Position numbers and translations under genes: made by a program
Shown: in pieces, positions 13,391-25,744 of the stretch
How positions within the stretch are numbered: the stretch's first letter is position 1
Layout: each line of letters opens with the position of its first letter
Assembly: GCF_000321225.1 (NCBI RefSeq)
Contig: NW_004451410.1
Location: forward strand, 1,172,905-1,236,904
Reading direction: 5' to 3'
DNA: 64,000 bases
Origin: Odobenus rosmarus divergens
Lineage: Eukaryota > Chordata > Mammalia > Carnivora > Odobenidae
Notes under the pieces: generated by a model
Seen by the model: only the letters and a program-made list of their open reading frames with translations
What the model was told of the DNA's origin: nothing
Databases searched by the model: none

Positions 13391-13432
13391 GTTTGGGTTT
13401 TTGTTTTTGTTTTTTTTGTTTTTTGTTCTTTC
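13391..13432. repeat. T/G-rich low-complexity tract
   Basis: Runs of T interrupted by G (GTTTTTG-type units). No element is attached. Confidence 0.8.
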
Positions 13433-13688
13433 CACGGGAGGTTGATACAGTGATTTCTGGCAAGCAGGTCATTTGGTTCACTATCTTTAAAACTATATTG
13501 TGCCCCTTTGTCTCTTTTCCCCCTGCCTCACAGAATGCTGCTGAGCTAGTTTTAAATAATTAGTAACAAGCCAAAGTGTACACCTGACATTGTTCACACA
13601 TGGGGAATTTTTTTCAATAATAAAAAAAAAGCCTTAAAGAAAACTTTGAAAGGGACGTTTTGTAAAAGGTAGGAGTACAATGCAAGCC

Positions 13689-13701
13689 AAAAAAAAAAAA
13701 A
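13689..13701. repeat. A13 homopolymer
   Basis: An uninterrupted run of A with no recognisable retrotransposon body upstream. Confidence 0.8.
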
Positions 13702-14059
13702 TTAACATGAACATCCCGGGATACGAAATGGGACCATTCCAGTTTCTGAGAAACAGGGTGGTGCCACTGTTAAAAATTGAAAAGTGTCTTTTCAGGTTTT
13801 CACGTAGGAATTTAGGAGTTAAGAGTGTATTTAAAATCCATGTTTCAATTATTGTATCACTTAATCTTCCAAGTGCATACATCGAATACATTCTTTTGTA
13901 TGGCAGCTGTAAAAATCCTAAGTAATTTTTACTGTCAAGAAAACCCTGATAAATAGGGGCTGTTAACTTAGGCAGATATCTGAGGTTATTTGGTGGCAAT
14001 CAAGAACTCACAGCACTTCAACTAATGGGTTATGATCAGAAACTGTTCCTAATAGCCAG

Positions 14060-14470
14060 CTAGAGGGATCCGAATATGAAGATTTCTATAATTTTGTTGT
14101 CAGCTTGTGATGTACTCTAGTGCTAATTATTTGGAACAATTATGTTTTCCTAATAACAAAAGAAGAAGCAGTGAATTAAGCAGGCTTACCTTCAGATCTT
14201 TAGATAACAGTTTAAATGCACTTGCCATTAAGAAATAGCATTTCTTTTTGCTTTATGGAGCCCTAATTATTGAAGACGCTTGTCTTTTACAAATCCTCTG
14301 CCTCCACTTCTTTTAAACCTGTTCCGTGTGTCAGTCTACACTGATGACTCAGTGACTAGTGTTTTCTCAGTCTTAGGTTTTTGCCCGTACCTCCCATAGG
14401 CTGCTTACTCCGGTTAGTTATTCAAAAACCATAATTAGTGCAGTAATTAACGTGTGGATCCTTCAAAGAA
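14060..14470. promoter_or_regulatory. Candidate regulatory block with TAATTA/CTAATTA sites
   Basis: Repeat-free sequence with gctaattattt, ccctaattattg, cataattagtg and gtaattaacg words, plus TGACTCA-like sites (actgatgactcagtg near 14339). It is a candidate only, because conservation could not be tested. Confidence 0.28.
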
Positions 14471-14800
14471 GACTGCTGGAATCATGGGACGCCTCTCATC
14501 ATTCTCACTGATGTGCGGATGATAAAGAGACTTAGGGCAATATGACAGCAGATACGTATTATTGCATATTAACTGCTGCAGGGAGGTTCAGACAGGACCT
14601 TGGTCCACAGAGCCCCAACGTTTGAAAAAAGTAATTATCCACACTGTTTCTATAATTCAACTAGGTGTTATCCTGCATTTGCAGCTGTCAAATCATTTGT
14701 TTTAAATGTTTTTTTTTTTTTTTATATCTTATGAATACTGGAAAGTTTTGAGTTTTGCACATTATCTCTTAACCAATTTCCAAACAGAGGTGCCAAGCCT

Positions 14801-14807
14801 GCTTGCT

Positions 14808-14838
<31 letters not shown>

Positions 14839-14890
14839 TGGCTTGCTTTTGTTTTATTTTTGTTTTTGGTTTTGGTTTTGTTTTTTGTCA
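14801..14890. repeat. (CTGG)n microsatellite followed by T/G-rich tract
   Basis: About ten CTGG units, with a GACT interruption near 14832, run from 14801 to 14846. They pass directly into a TTTTG/TTTTTGG-type low-complexity tract to about 14890. This is likely a length-variable locus. Confidence 0.85.
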
Positions 14891-15099
14891 TCCATTATGG
14901 AGAGAGTCCTTCTCGACAAATTGATTTCAGGCATGTGACGGTAATTTGAGTTGATGCAGGTTACAGTTTCAAAATTGTTGTCATAAGGAAAAGGCTCAAT
15001 TTCATACATTTCCCCAGGGAAATTTTTTGGTGAAATCTCTGTTTTCTCATAAGCTGGGTCTGTTGTTTTCCAGCCACGGTAAATGAGTTGTATACAATT

Positions 15100-15421
15100 A
15101 GATCTGGCCAGCCTGACATGGAGAGAGGGGCACGGGGACGGCGCTGTGGCGTTCACCGCTATCGACCTGGCCGGCTCTCCGTGGCTATTTCAGCCGGAAC
15201 GCTTGGCCTTCGACTTCCTGGAGTCAGTGGCCCTGTATTCCCGTTGTCGCTCAGTGACCTCCCCCCAAAGTCCATACCCCTGTCTGATCCCCCAGGTAGC
15301 TCACTTGAGCAGGGCTAAGCAGCCCAGGGAGATCAGGCATGCCCTTTCCACCTGGCGGAAGCCGTGAGCCACCCTGAGGGCTCTGCACACCTTGCCTTGT
15401 GCGGAGTCCCTGGGTGTAGGA
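15100..15421. other. GC-rich patch of unknown nature
   Basis: A local GC-rich section within AT-rich intron, open in more than one + frame but without recognisable domains or convincing splice sites. I see nothing that supports an exon. Confidence 0.35.
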
Positions 15422-15450
15422 TCCTGGGTCCTCGGGTCCTGGGTCCTGGG
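15422..15450. repeat. Short (TCCTGGG)n tandem repeat
   Basis: Four units of about 7-8 bases (TCCTGGG, TCCTCGGG, TCCTGGG, TCCTGGG) in direct succession. Confidence 0.8.
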
Positions 15451-16189
15451 TACTGCGCATTTGTAGGGAACAGTCACGTTTAAAAAATACAAAAACAAAA
15501 AGACACCTTATTCGTACTGAGTGGCTGTGATTGATTCCCATGTTTAGTATGTTAAGAAAAAAGAGATGGGTATTGATCTTTATCCAAAATGGGGTGAAAA
15601 GACTAAAGACTGTCTTCCTTTCTATCTTATCAGTTGGATTTATATCTTTATATATCTTTATATCTTTGCACCCTTCCCATCTTGTCATCTGTTCTGAGTG
15701 CACAGTGCATGTCTTCTCTTCGTTGCAGGGGTCAAGAGTTGACTGTACTTGGTTTCAACCACATGATAATCGAACTATTAAGTATTATAAACGCATTCAT
15801 AACTTGTAGCTGAGAATGTGTATGTAATAGTTCGCAGATAGTCCCTCTTTGCCTCGGAGCACAAAGCTGGCTGCTGCATATGCCTTCCCCAAAGTGTGCA
15901 CTGCTTAAAGTAATCTCTACTGATGCTGGTGTGGTTAATTGCTATAAATTCAGTAAACTTTTTACACTCTTGCTGATACAAAGACTTGTAAACACCATTC
16001 TAATTTGTGAAAAGCAGCTTTGGAAGCTGCCATGGCCTAGCACGCGGGGAAAAGCGTAGCACCATGCGATGCCACCAAGCACTGTGACTCATACTGGGTC
16101 ATACTCCAGGTGTAGGAGTTTTTCTTTCAGAAGCGATAATTCCTGCAGAAGTAAGTGGTTCTGGAGGGAATCAGGAACCAGGGTTGCTC

Positions 16190-16385
16190 CCCATGCATGA
16201 AGCACGACTGCAGGCCAAGCGTGTGCCGCTGGGTGCCTCACACGCTGTTCCTAATACTTAAAATACACCCTGGCAGGTGCCACAGCCACATTCTAAAGTC
16301 AAGGAAAGCACAGTTTTAGAAAGGCTCAGTACGCTGTCTGGGCACTTAACCACTAGCGGTGGCCAGACTTCCCTTTCAATCCGGA
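16190..16385 (-). mobile_element. MIR SINE remnant
   Basis: The + strand shows the reverse complement of the MIR 3' half: a degraded 'tgtgccaggcactgt'-type start ('gcgtgtgccgctgggtgcc'), then a 'tcacacgctgttcctaat' zone and a 'ttaaccactagc...gacttccctttcaatc'-type end matching the reversed tRNA-derived head. It is heavily diverged. Confidence 0.5.
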
Positions 16386-16676
16386 GCTATCTGAATCTGG
16401 AAGTCGACCACAAGCCACATTATTAAGAAAAAGGTGGCATTGTTGGCAGATAAAAGCCCTACCGGGTGTGTAGTGATGGTCAGAACTCTGACTCTAGACG
16501 AGAAGGCACCGCTGACCCCAGCGGTAGGATCCCCCTCTCCTGAACTGTAGATTTCTGGTCAACACACACAGGAGCCATCTAAACCACCAATAGCTTGACC
16601 TTATTCTCACATCGTCGTAGCCTAGTGGGGACTGCTGGATGTCTCCCACATTTGGCTTGTATTGGAACACACCCTT

Positions 16677-16694
16677 AAAAAAAAAAAAAAAAAA
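16677..16694. repeat. A18 homopolymer
   Basis: A pure A run. No SINE or L1 body is recognisable immediately upstream, so the origin of the tail is unknown. Confidence 0.8.
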
Positions 16695-17445
16695 GTACCA
16701 AGCAGAAAGCCAATATTCAGCTCTAGTATAACCAAAGGATAAATAGAGAACAAAAAGCAATGTTAATTGACCACAATTACAGCCATCTGGTGGATATTCG
16801 CATCCCCATTTTTATATAAAGCCATATTCATTGAAGAGATGGTGTTTCCCTAATTAAATAGAGTTTAGCATACATCCATAAATGTTAATAAAGATAGCGG
16901 GGAGAACCTCCCAGAATCTCCCACAGACAGAACACTAAACCTAGCCTGACAGAAGCCCATCTTCAGCTTGAGAGAATGGGCATCTCCTTTTTTCAGGCAA
17001 CTAATTTATATATATTTGGCTTCCCTCAATATTGTTGCCCTTTGATTTAGCCTTGCTCATTTCTGTGTCATTGATAAAATAAAACATAGAAATAAATGAT
17101 AATTCAGCCTAATGATTTTTGTCATTGTTAGACTCCAGAAGATTATATGAACCACAGGATTTACATTGTCTCTAGAAAATAAATATGACACTAGCTGGAG
17201 CAGACTCGTTTCCAAGTGTTAAAAAGAAGTCATTGAGTTACTCTAAATAACTAGAGATGAGGAACAGAAAGTCGTAGTATTATATAACTGTATAATCATA
17301 AGACCGCTTCGATGGAAAATGGTCCACTTGGCTCTCAAATGCAAGAACATGTCTCATGGTATTTGTGACAGGAAATCACCTAGATGTGTTCAAGAACTTT
17401 TCATGAGAAGGAACACAGTATTTATATGTGGTGTATTTACTATTT

Positions 17446-18140
17446 TTTTAATTGAGGTTTAATTTACATATAGTAAATGTAATCCTCCTTAGGTTTGCAG
17501 TTGGATGAGTTTTGACAAATGTGTACAGCCACCTAACCATCACCACAGTCAAGTTCTAGAACATTCCTCACGCCCAGTTCTTCGTTCTCCTTACAGTATG
17601 GTCCTTTCCAGAATGTCATGGAAATGGAATCGTACAGTCTGCGGCCTTATTTCACTTAGCGTCACGCTTTTGAGATTCATTCCTTCTGTTGCGTCTAGCA
17701 GCCCCTGCTCCCCCTTGATCCTGAGCAGTATTCCACCGTAGGGATGTACCGCCATGTGTTTATCTGGCCTTCTTTTGATGGCCATTTGGATGGTTTCCAG
17801 TTGTGGGCAATTATGAAAATAGCCGCTGCAGTAAACATTTGGGGACAGGTCTTTGTGCAGACACGTTTCCATTTCCTTAGGAATGGGATTGTGGGGTCAG
17901 ATGGTCAGAAATTGCCAAACTCTTTCCGATCACGGCTGTGTCAGTTTGCATCCCCACCAGTCCACGCGTGACAGTCCCAGTTGCTCCACATCTTCACCAA
18001 CACTTGGCAGTATTGGTCTTTCTTATTTTAGTCATTCTAGTTAATGTGTAGTCATAGCTCATCATGGTTTTAATTTGCATTTTCCTAGTGACTTAATGAT
18101 GCTGAACATCTTTTCAGGTATGTATCCCTGTGTGAATTGC
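17446..18140 (-). mobile_element. Old L1 (L1M-type) 3' end, antisense
   Basis: On the + strand the sequence runs from the reversed 3' UTR ('aattgaggtttaatttaca', 'gagttttgacaaatgtgtac') into reversed ORF2 C-terminal sequence ('atttcacttagcgtcacgc', 'gatggccatttggatggttt', 'ttaatttgcattttcctagtg'). These are standard landmarks of ancient mammalian L1. Frames are destroyed and the copy is 5' truncated. Confidence 0.85.
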
Positions 18141-21100
18141 TCTAATTTTTAGAAAAGTATTCCTCCTAATGAGTTAAAACGTATCTCTGGTAGACTAGAG
18201 CTACCTAGGTGGTGTGCGGGCCCTCCTCTGCTTGGCAGTTTGCCAAACACTTCGGACACTGTTTTCATCTAGGTTTGCCCACATCCAGATTTGCCAAGCC
18301 AGCCTCCTTAGTTGCTTTCCTCTCTCTCCTTCTCTTGCTCCCATGTTCATTTGGTATGGAGTCTTCTCTGTCACATCCATGCGGACGTGTTCTGGTCTGT
18401 GCCTGCTAGTCCCCTTCCTGTTTTAAAACGTGGTTTCTGGCATCGAGTGTGGTGTTCTTCTCTGCATGCGGCCAGAGATTGGGCTCACCTCTGGGCTGGT
18501 GATAACATTCTATCGTGGTCAGATTTAATGAGCTGCCCTGTGGCTTTACCTAAGCTCTTGCTTAAAATGCTTCACTTGCCAAGCCAAGTGCCCTGTGTCT
18601 TGATGTTAGATCCAACCTCCAGCTAAGTATAGCGAACTGACAGATATCAGTACATAAAAGGACTTGCAGGGAAGCCAGCTGATTTAATAATCAGTGACAC
18701 AATTTTTTAAATTGCTAAACTGCTAGGTTTACTTCGGACACTTAGAACTGCTGAGCAGTTATGAATTATTCTGATTACCTTCCGTCTTTGGTGTGTGTAG
18801 CAGTATATGCTTCTGTAAAAAGGTACTGAGAAATATGCAAATATAGTCAGCGTAAGATAATTGATCCCTGGGACCAAAATATAAACACTACTGAAAACGT
18901 ACAAAAGCAGAGAAGAGCAGTTGGCCTTTCCTTTAGAACCTTTCCGTGAAGGTTTCATAATTTACAGAACTGGTACTAGATCTGGTTTTAAGAATACGTA
19001 CTAGCATTTGGGGGCAAAATGTCTTGCCCTTTGAACAAAAGCACAAATTTAACTTGTTTACCTGCAGCTTCATTGAAAGGAGTTTGTTTTGTTTTATAAG
19101 GAGACAGGCCTTTAGAACTAGATTCCTCAATAGCCCTGGCTTTGACTTCAAGACATAACTAGAAGATTCCATACTGTTCATAGATCCCGTTCAGACTGGT
19201 TTGGTTTGCTGTTTCTTACTCCCCTGTTATTAAGAGCAGCCCTCAGTCATCCTTCGGAGCAGGAAGTGGACCTGAACCTGAAACAGCCCTACACTGCTAT
19301 CATTTTAATTTAAGGCCCTTTCCTAAAACTGGACAACTATGAGGGACAGTGAGATTTTCACTGTTACGGTGTAAAATAAATATATTAATTGTATCTTACT
19401 GTGAAGAAATTATATCAGTATGCCAGATGTAACTAAAACCAAATGATATTCAGTTTACTTGAAAAAAAAAAAAACTAACACTTATTATTTCGTGTGGTGT
19501 TTAAAGTGTTTTATTTTCTGCTAGAGATCACCATGTAGGTAATGTTTGGGGCCAAGACTGAAGATGTATTTGTCTATCTGTGTTCTTGCGGGTACCTGCG
19601 CTGGCTACCGCCACATTCAGCGCTCAGTCTAAACACACTGGTGCAAATTCCATTATAGCAAAGACTTTCTTCCAGGATTTTATTGTAAAGTAAAAGAGTG
19701 CGTTGTCAGCAATATGTGACTGAACGAGGAGTGACATTTTTTTTCTCAGCTTGATTAGGAAATGTGTGTGTGTGTGTGTGTAAAGTGTACAGCTGTGATG
19801 ATCTCAACAGAAAGTTCTATATTAGACTTTAGGTCGAGCTGGGAAGTAAAAGTTACTCATTTTAGTTAAGGTGCATGTTCGTACCTGAACCATTCAGTTC
19901 CCATTGTTTACCTAAGATGATAAGCATTCAGCCAATCTGAGAAGTGTTTAAATTCCTTCTCCGGGCCTAAGTTGGGGCACTTGGAAAAGCAATTGGCAAG
20001 TCGTTGGCCTCCTTCACGTTGACCCTTTGCCTGCAAACAGTAGAAATGTGGCTGAAGTTTCATGGAAATGAATCATGGAGCATGCCAGGCCCATCTGTGC
20101 CAGCCTTATAAAACAAAAACACCAATTTTATCATCACTGTCTTTGTTCGCGGTGCTATTCTTGGGACTGTGTTATGAATGCCGGAGTCTGGGGGCGCCCA
20201 TTGACCTGCCGCTTTCTCTGCCACTGTTTGTTCTTGGCTCACATACTTGTCACCCCGCACCCTGTTCTTTTACAGAATGGAAGCTTTAATGTCCAATGTT
20301 GAGTGATTTTATAAGGTTTCGTGCTAACAGACCAGAGAGCTTTGTTTTTGAGATTGCAGATCAAACGTGAATGGGGGGTGGGGGATGAATATGCTTTTAA
20401 GCAGAAGGAGCAAATCTGCTTTATATTAGAAGTCTCAGAATCTATAAACCTATTATTTTATTATGTTGATGTCAGTTCTCATTATCTTCATGAATGGGTA
20501 TTTCCCATCTTAATGCATAGTATTTGCATGTGATGAACCAGACAGTGTAAACATGGCTTCTTTTAATGTTCCTGAATTTCCATTCAAATGGTCAGAAGTC
20601 ATTCTTACTTGAAATCACACTGGGCCAGATATGGCAACTGTAAATCCGTTTGAGCTATACTACTACCATCAGCCCATTAATTTCCAAATCTAAATAGTGC
20701 AGTCAGCTACTATATTGTGGAGATGAAGGTACGTTCAGTACTGGAGAGGATGTTTATTCATAGCTAAACAGGAAAGGCCCAGCCATACTGTCTCATTCTA
20801 AAAAGACAACAGTATAAGCCCAGTCAATAGGTGGTGTTTTCCGTAGACTAAGCAGTGGTTACCAACCGGTTGCTCAGCCTGTCCCTAAGAGGATCGGCAC
20901 GATCATGGAATCCAAGAATTCTCCAAGGAGCAGAAGCTGAGAGGCGTCTAGCCCGCTGGGTTTTAAACCGTGTGGTAGGGAACTGAGTGGCCAGACTGCT
21001 TCATCTCCCTCTGTCTTAGACGTGGGAGTTCCAGAGTCAAGCTTCAGTAGTCCTGATACTTAACATGAGCCAAAGTTAGAAAGTGGGCCAGGCCCCAGCC

Positions 21101-24014
21101 AAACCGTCACCCAGCACAGTGGGGCTGTGACTCTGCCGGCGCCTTGGGCTCTGTTAGATGCAGAACAGACGGCGCCTACAGTGGGCTCAGCCCCTTCGAA
21201 TGGCTGTATAAAGAGTCTGTGTGCTAATTGCCTCTCTTCCTTGATATTTTCTATTCATGGTGCTGAATTTACAACTGATTTCAAGAAAAAACATTCCCCC
21301 TCTAGGTACACATTTTCTGTGTGAAGGTTTGAGCTAAAAAAAAAATCTCTGGTCAGGATTTGGTGGTTTGCCTCCCAAGTGTTTCTTGCCCCCTGTCTTT
21401 CAATGTGTCCAACCAAGCTAAGTATGGACCAAAAAAATGTCATGTTCGTGGCAGTTTCTTTGTAGGTTGGAAAGGAGCGAAGCCTTTTTTATTTAATAAG
21501 GCTGTATCCAAAAGCCAGGCTACTTTTGGGTATATCCTTTAGAATGTTTAACATTGTTTCTACATAAAAATGAATTTAAGAAGTAGGACAATAAAACCAA
21601 AAGTTGAATAAGAAAAGTACGTTTTGAGAAAGAACCAAGCTCGGTGAGTTTGAGGTGTGCTGGCGAAGTTGTGATTTTCAGGGTTGGTTGGTTCTTGTTA
21701 TGTTGTGTAGGGAAAGGTGTGTGCAGAGGCAAGGCTGATCTGTGGCAGCCTCCTGCCCGGCAGGATGGTGTCGAAAGAGCAGAAGAGCCCGCAGTGTTTG
21801 TTCCAGCCGATGGAAGTAACCAGCACAAGGGAGGTCTGGACGACGGAAGTTACTCGCAACACCCAGGAAACGCCGGCGAGGCCCCGTCTCAGAGGCTGGA
21901 CGTCGGAGTGCGGGAGGACCCTAGCCGCGGGACCCGCGCAGCCCCATTGCGGGCACCAGGCGGGCGGAGGCCCCAGTGCGCCTTTTCAGGGCACGTTCTC
22001 GTCATGGAGCGTTTCCTAGGAGGCCTCTTGGCCTTCGTTCTCTGTGAGTTATGTGCTGGACGTCCTGGGATTTCTATTAAGAATTCCAGATATTTAATAA
22101 TACTCTTCAAAGCATAGTTCCTGCTAATAGATACCTTGGCACTCTGTAAATGAAGTAAGACCACAACTGTTAGATCGCCAGGATAATACAGACTTACAAG
22201 CACAGTAATCAAATGGACATATATAGAACGGAGATGTATGGTGTCACTCGCTCTGTTTTGCCCTTTGGCAATTCAGCTTTGAGTTTCTTTCAGCCAGCAA
22301 ATGAGGAATTAATTCAGTACTGTCATGCTGATTGTCTTGCGACTCCAAGAAAGAATGGGACATTTTTGTTCAGGAAGATACCGAGGAATTTTAATAGTGA
22401 GCAGAGGTGAAGGTAAACAGGAATTTCCATATTTTGGTGAATGTTATTCCAAGTTTCACACACCTTCTTTATTTTTTTTCTTTTAATGAAGCTGCCAATC
22501 AGATTGTGTTGTATTCTGATTTCTGTATAAAAATGCCGTGTGTTGGTATTCATGACGCCTGAGCCACGTGCCCTGCAGGGAAATTGCCAGCATCACATAC
22601 CCCGGTGGGAATGGGATGCAGGCCAACGCACGCCCTACTTTGTCTGCGGTGGCGTGAGGCCCGTGCTTCCTGTCCCCATGCTCTGTCCATCTCCACCCTT
22701 GTTCCTCTCAGTGGTCTGGTACTTGGAAGGATACATTTCGAGCCCCCCCACCCCCGCTAACACATTAGCTGGCAGAGCTCTTGTTCCAATCTTTAGGGTA
22801 TTACTCTTTGGCCCTTCACACACTCCATCACCCTCTTCTTTCTTGCCCTCCAAGACCACAGGTCTTGACTATCCAGCCGTCCTCCCTGACTCTGACTCTG
22901 CTTCGGCCGTCAGGGTCCCCTGGGGCCCAGAACTTTGCGCCTTTCCCTGCCTGGGCGATTTCACCCTGCAGTTACCTGGGACCACCACCTGTATTCTGGC
23001 CACGGGCCAGACATGCAGTCTCCAGCTAAGCCCAGCCTCCCCGCTGGCCCACAGCGTCTTGCCGGAAAGAATCGACTAGATACCTCTTCCTGGTTCTCCC
23101 ACAGAAATCCAATTCTCAGCTTGACTTCTAAATTGAGAGCTGCTCTCAATGAGCTGATGCTGGAATCCTTGACATTTTGTGCCTTCAAAAAATCAACAAG
23201 ATTATTTTCATACATTTTTATAATTATTTTTGTAGTGTTTGCTTTGTTTTGAAATGACAGGGTAAGAGAGCACATTTGTAAGCACTTAGTTGCAAATAAA
23301 TAATCTTGATCGAGTACAAGTTAAGGACCTTCGGAAAGTCAATTTGAGGTAAATTTGTAGAATTCCTGTCATTGCAGTTTCTCCCTGGACGAATATTTGA
23401 CTCTCAGTGTCTCTTCTGCTCCCCGTCATTAAACACAGTCTACTGTGGGGGTAAGTTAAACAGTATATGACTGAGCATAAGAACATGTTTCAATTCTAAA
23501 ATGGTCAAAGCCCCTCCAGGGCGGTGTTACACTGTGACAACTCCTCTGGGTGAATGTGTCACGAGTAGCCACTGTTCCCGCTCACAGAGCAGGACTTAGG
23601 GTCTCAGGCTCTTCTGTTGCTAGAGAGACAAAATGTTTAAGTACTTTTTTGATCGATTTTCATGAAATAACAATGGAAACAGTTGCTCTTGTCGCCGTGA
23701 ATGACTTGAGTTCCCCCCAGCACCTCAGCAAACCTCTGGGGTTTCAAGAAGCACCCGCTGGGTTGAAGAACATTTCCAATGACCTCATGTTAGTCCTCCA
23801 GACCTTGCTGCCCAGAGAGGAAAAGAGGAGGCCGGAGGAACTCAGGGATGAGCCCAGAGACTGAAGCATCCAGAAAGAAGCCAGTGAGCTAGTTCGTATG
23901 AATGCCTTGAACCTTTGCACCTTTGCATGAGACCAGGAGCTCAACCCCATAAGTCTGTGACATCTACCACATCAGACTCCTTCCCTGTCTTCCTTCCACA
24001 AAGGTGGACAGGGT
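18141..24014. other. Unique intronic DNA
   Basis: No exon or RNA gene is recognised. It contains a (TG)n tract at 19763-19781 and moderately GC-rich sections at 21640-22030 and 22540-23080, with open frames but no domains. The latter may contain old L2-like sequence, too degraded to call. Confidence 0.5.
19763..19781. repeat. (TG)n microsatellite
   Basis: Nine to ten perfect TG units. Confidence 0.9.
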
Positions 24015-24480
24015 TTGATCGCTCTTTGGAAAGCAATGATATCACAACTTGCACCTTCCTTCTCCGTGTCTGATGCCACAGATCATTTTCCAAGTCTCTT
24101 CCACTGTGTTATTTCCTTGCTTAAACTTCCTCATTGGCCTCCCGTCACTACAGATGTCCAAGTTCAGAGCCCTGAGCCTCCCAGAAGCGGAGGAGCCCTG
24201 CTTTTCACTCTGCTCCCCTCTCTTGCCCCCACACTAAGACTGTGTAGCCACGCCACACACTTGCTGGGTCTAGAATATATGTAGAATGGTGGGGGGTTTT
24301 CTCCACTTGCTTTCACTCCCTGACAAATTCCTACCCATCCTCCAAGACCCTGATCTTATGTGAATACTTTCCTGATCCCTACCTTAGGCCAGGCGAGTTC
24401 TCCTCTCTTTGAAGGCATGGCTGTTTGAATGTGTGTTATCTGGTTACTTTATATTTTATTTATTATAGTTATCTATCATG
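24015..24480 (+). mobile_element. LINE-2 remnant
   Basis: It has the L2 3' order: a 'cttcctcattggcctcccgtcactacag'-like section, 'ccatcctccaagaccc', 'actttcctgatccct', 'gaaggcatggctgtttgaatg' and a T/A-rich 'tatattttatttattatag' end. Diverged, no ORF. Confidence 0.55.
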
Positions 24481-25029
24481 CTAATATCTTCAAATAATTA
24501 ATTTCTTAAAAGCTAGGCCATAATTCATATTCGCCTTGCTGATATAAAGAATTAAATCCAAAGAATTGAGCTTCAGTGTTTGTGGAATATATAATAATTA
24601 AGAAAATGATCTGAAATACCAAGTTCCTAGATGGCACATCCAGCAAATTTAAATAATATAAGGAGAACTAAAACCTTAGGATCCCTAGAGACTTAGAGGA
24701 ATAGTCTTATTGGATAAGAGAGAATTTACTATGAAACTGTTTCTTCGGTAGTTTTGAATTCTGTGGAAGCCTTTCTGCCCGCTTTCTTTGCCTTCCTATC
24801 TTGGTGAAATCCAGATAGTAAATAATCTTCCATCTTTCTTTGATGACTCAGCATCTTTCAATGCTCAGATCTGTCATTTGGGAGATGATTTCTCACTGTA
24901 CGGTTCCATACGTAATGTTGTAAAAATGGTGTGGAAAGTGCACTGATCCTAGGACTCTCTAAGAAATGTTTGGGTTTGGTTTGAAATACCTGACATATTG
25001 TCTGTTGCCTGGTGTGACATGTCATGATG

Positions 25030-25374
25030 CAGTCAGGGCCACTTCTTCATGCACCTTACTCAGGCTTTCTGGCCCTGCTGAGGTTTGATCCCAGAAGCTC
25101 TGTTTCCATGACTACTGCCAGCCCCTTCCAACTTCATGACTTGGTGAGCCCAGTGGAACCCACCTCCCAGGAAGCCACTGTGGACACATGGCAGGTCTTT
25201 TGGAACCTGACTCATAGTGGGGAGGTCTGGTGGTGTGGCCACTTACTGCCTGGTCAGTTGATCACACTGTCTCTGTCATTGCCACGGGTTGTATCTCAGA
25301 GGCATGTGATATCTATCCTGGCTGGTATGGTCTTGCTTCAGAATTCCAAGGATCTGCATTGTGGTTCATTGTCT
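25030..25374 (-). mobile_element. Possible MaLR-associated sequence next to an LTR
   Basis: It lies immediately beside the MLT1-type LTR at 25375-25736. The + frame is open across 135 codons without a recognisable domain. Position and composition suggest retroelement-derived DNA, but no family phrase is clear. Confidence 0.25.
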
Positions 25375-25736
25375 CAGACACTTCAGGCTGCTCTTACAAA
25401 ATACCGGAGATGGTATATCGGTGGCTTATAAACAACAGAAAGGTATTGCTCACAGTTTGTTTGGCTGCAGGTCCAAAGTTTGGATGCCAGCATGGCGACG
25501 GCCCTCTTCCAGGTTACAGATGGCTGATTTCTTGCTGTGTCCTCACAGGGTGGGGAGAGGGAGCTAACTCTGTGCCCTTTTGTAGAGGCACTAACCCCAT
25601 TCGGGAGGGCTCCACCTTCACAACCTAACCGCCTTCCAGAGGCCCTACCTCCTAATACCATCGCTCCTCCCTGTGGAGATTAGCATCTCCACATATGAAT
25701 TTTGGGGGTGGGGCACAAACGTTCAGCCTGTAGTAC
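25375..25736 (-). mobile_element. MLT1-type MaLR LTR
   Basis: Antisense LTR landmarks on the + strand: 'gctgctcttacaaaatacc', 'ggtggcttataaacaacag', 'gctgtgtcctcacaggg', 'ggcactaaccccattcggg', 'ctcctaataccatc', 'acatatgaattttgggggtg' and 'acaaacgttcagcctgta'. These match the reversed complete LTR from its poly(A)-end to its 5' end. It is nearly full length and old. Confidence 0.75.
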
Positions 25737-25744
25737 ATGGTTCT

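Noticed and set aside
15422..15450. Telomere-like repeat
   Set aside because: The units are TCCTGGG rather than TTAGGG, with only four copies, so it is an ordinary short tandem repeat.
16351..16366. CTCF-like word ccactagcggtggcc
   Set aside because: The spacing after CCACTAG does not match the AGRKGGC core, and it lies inside a MIR remnant.
25024..25431. 135-codon + frame
   Set aside because: It runs into a minus-strand MLT1-type LTR, so it is chance reading through retroelement-derived DNA.
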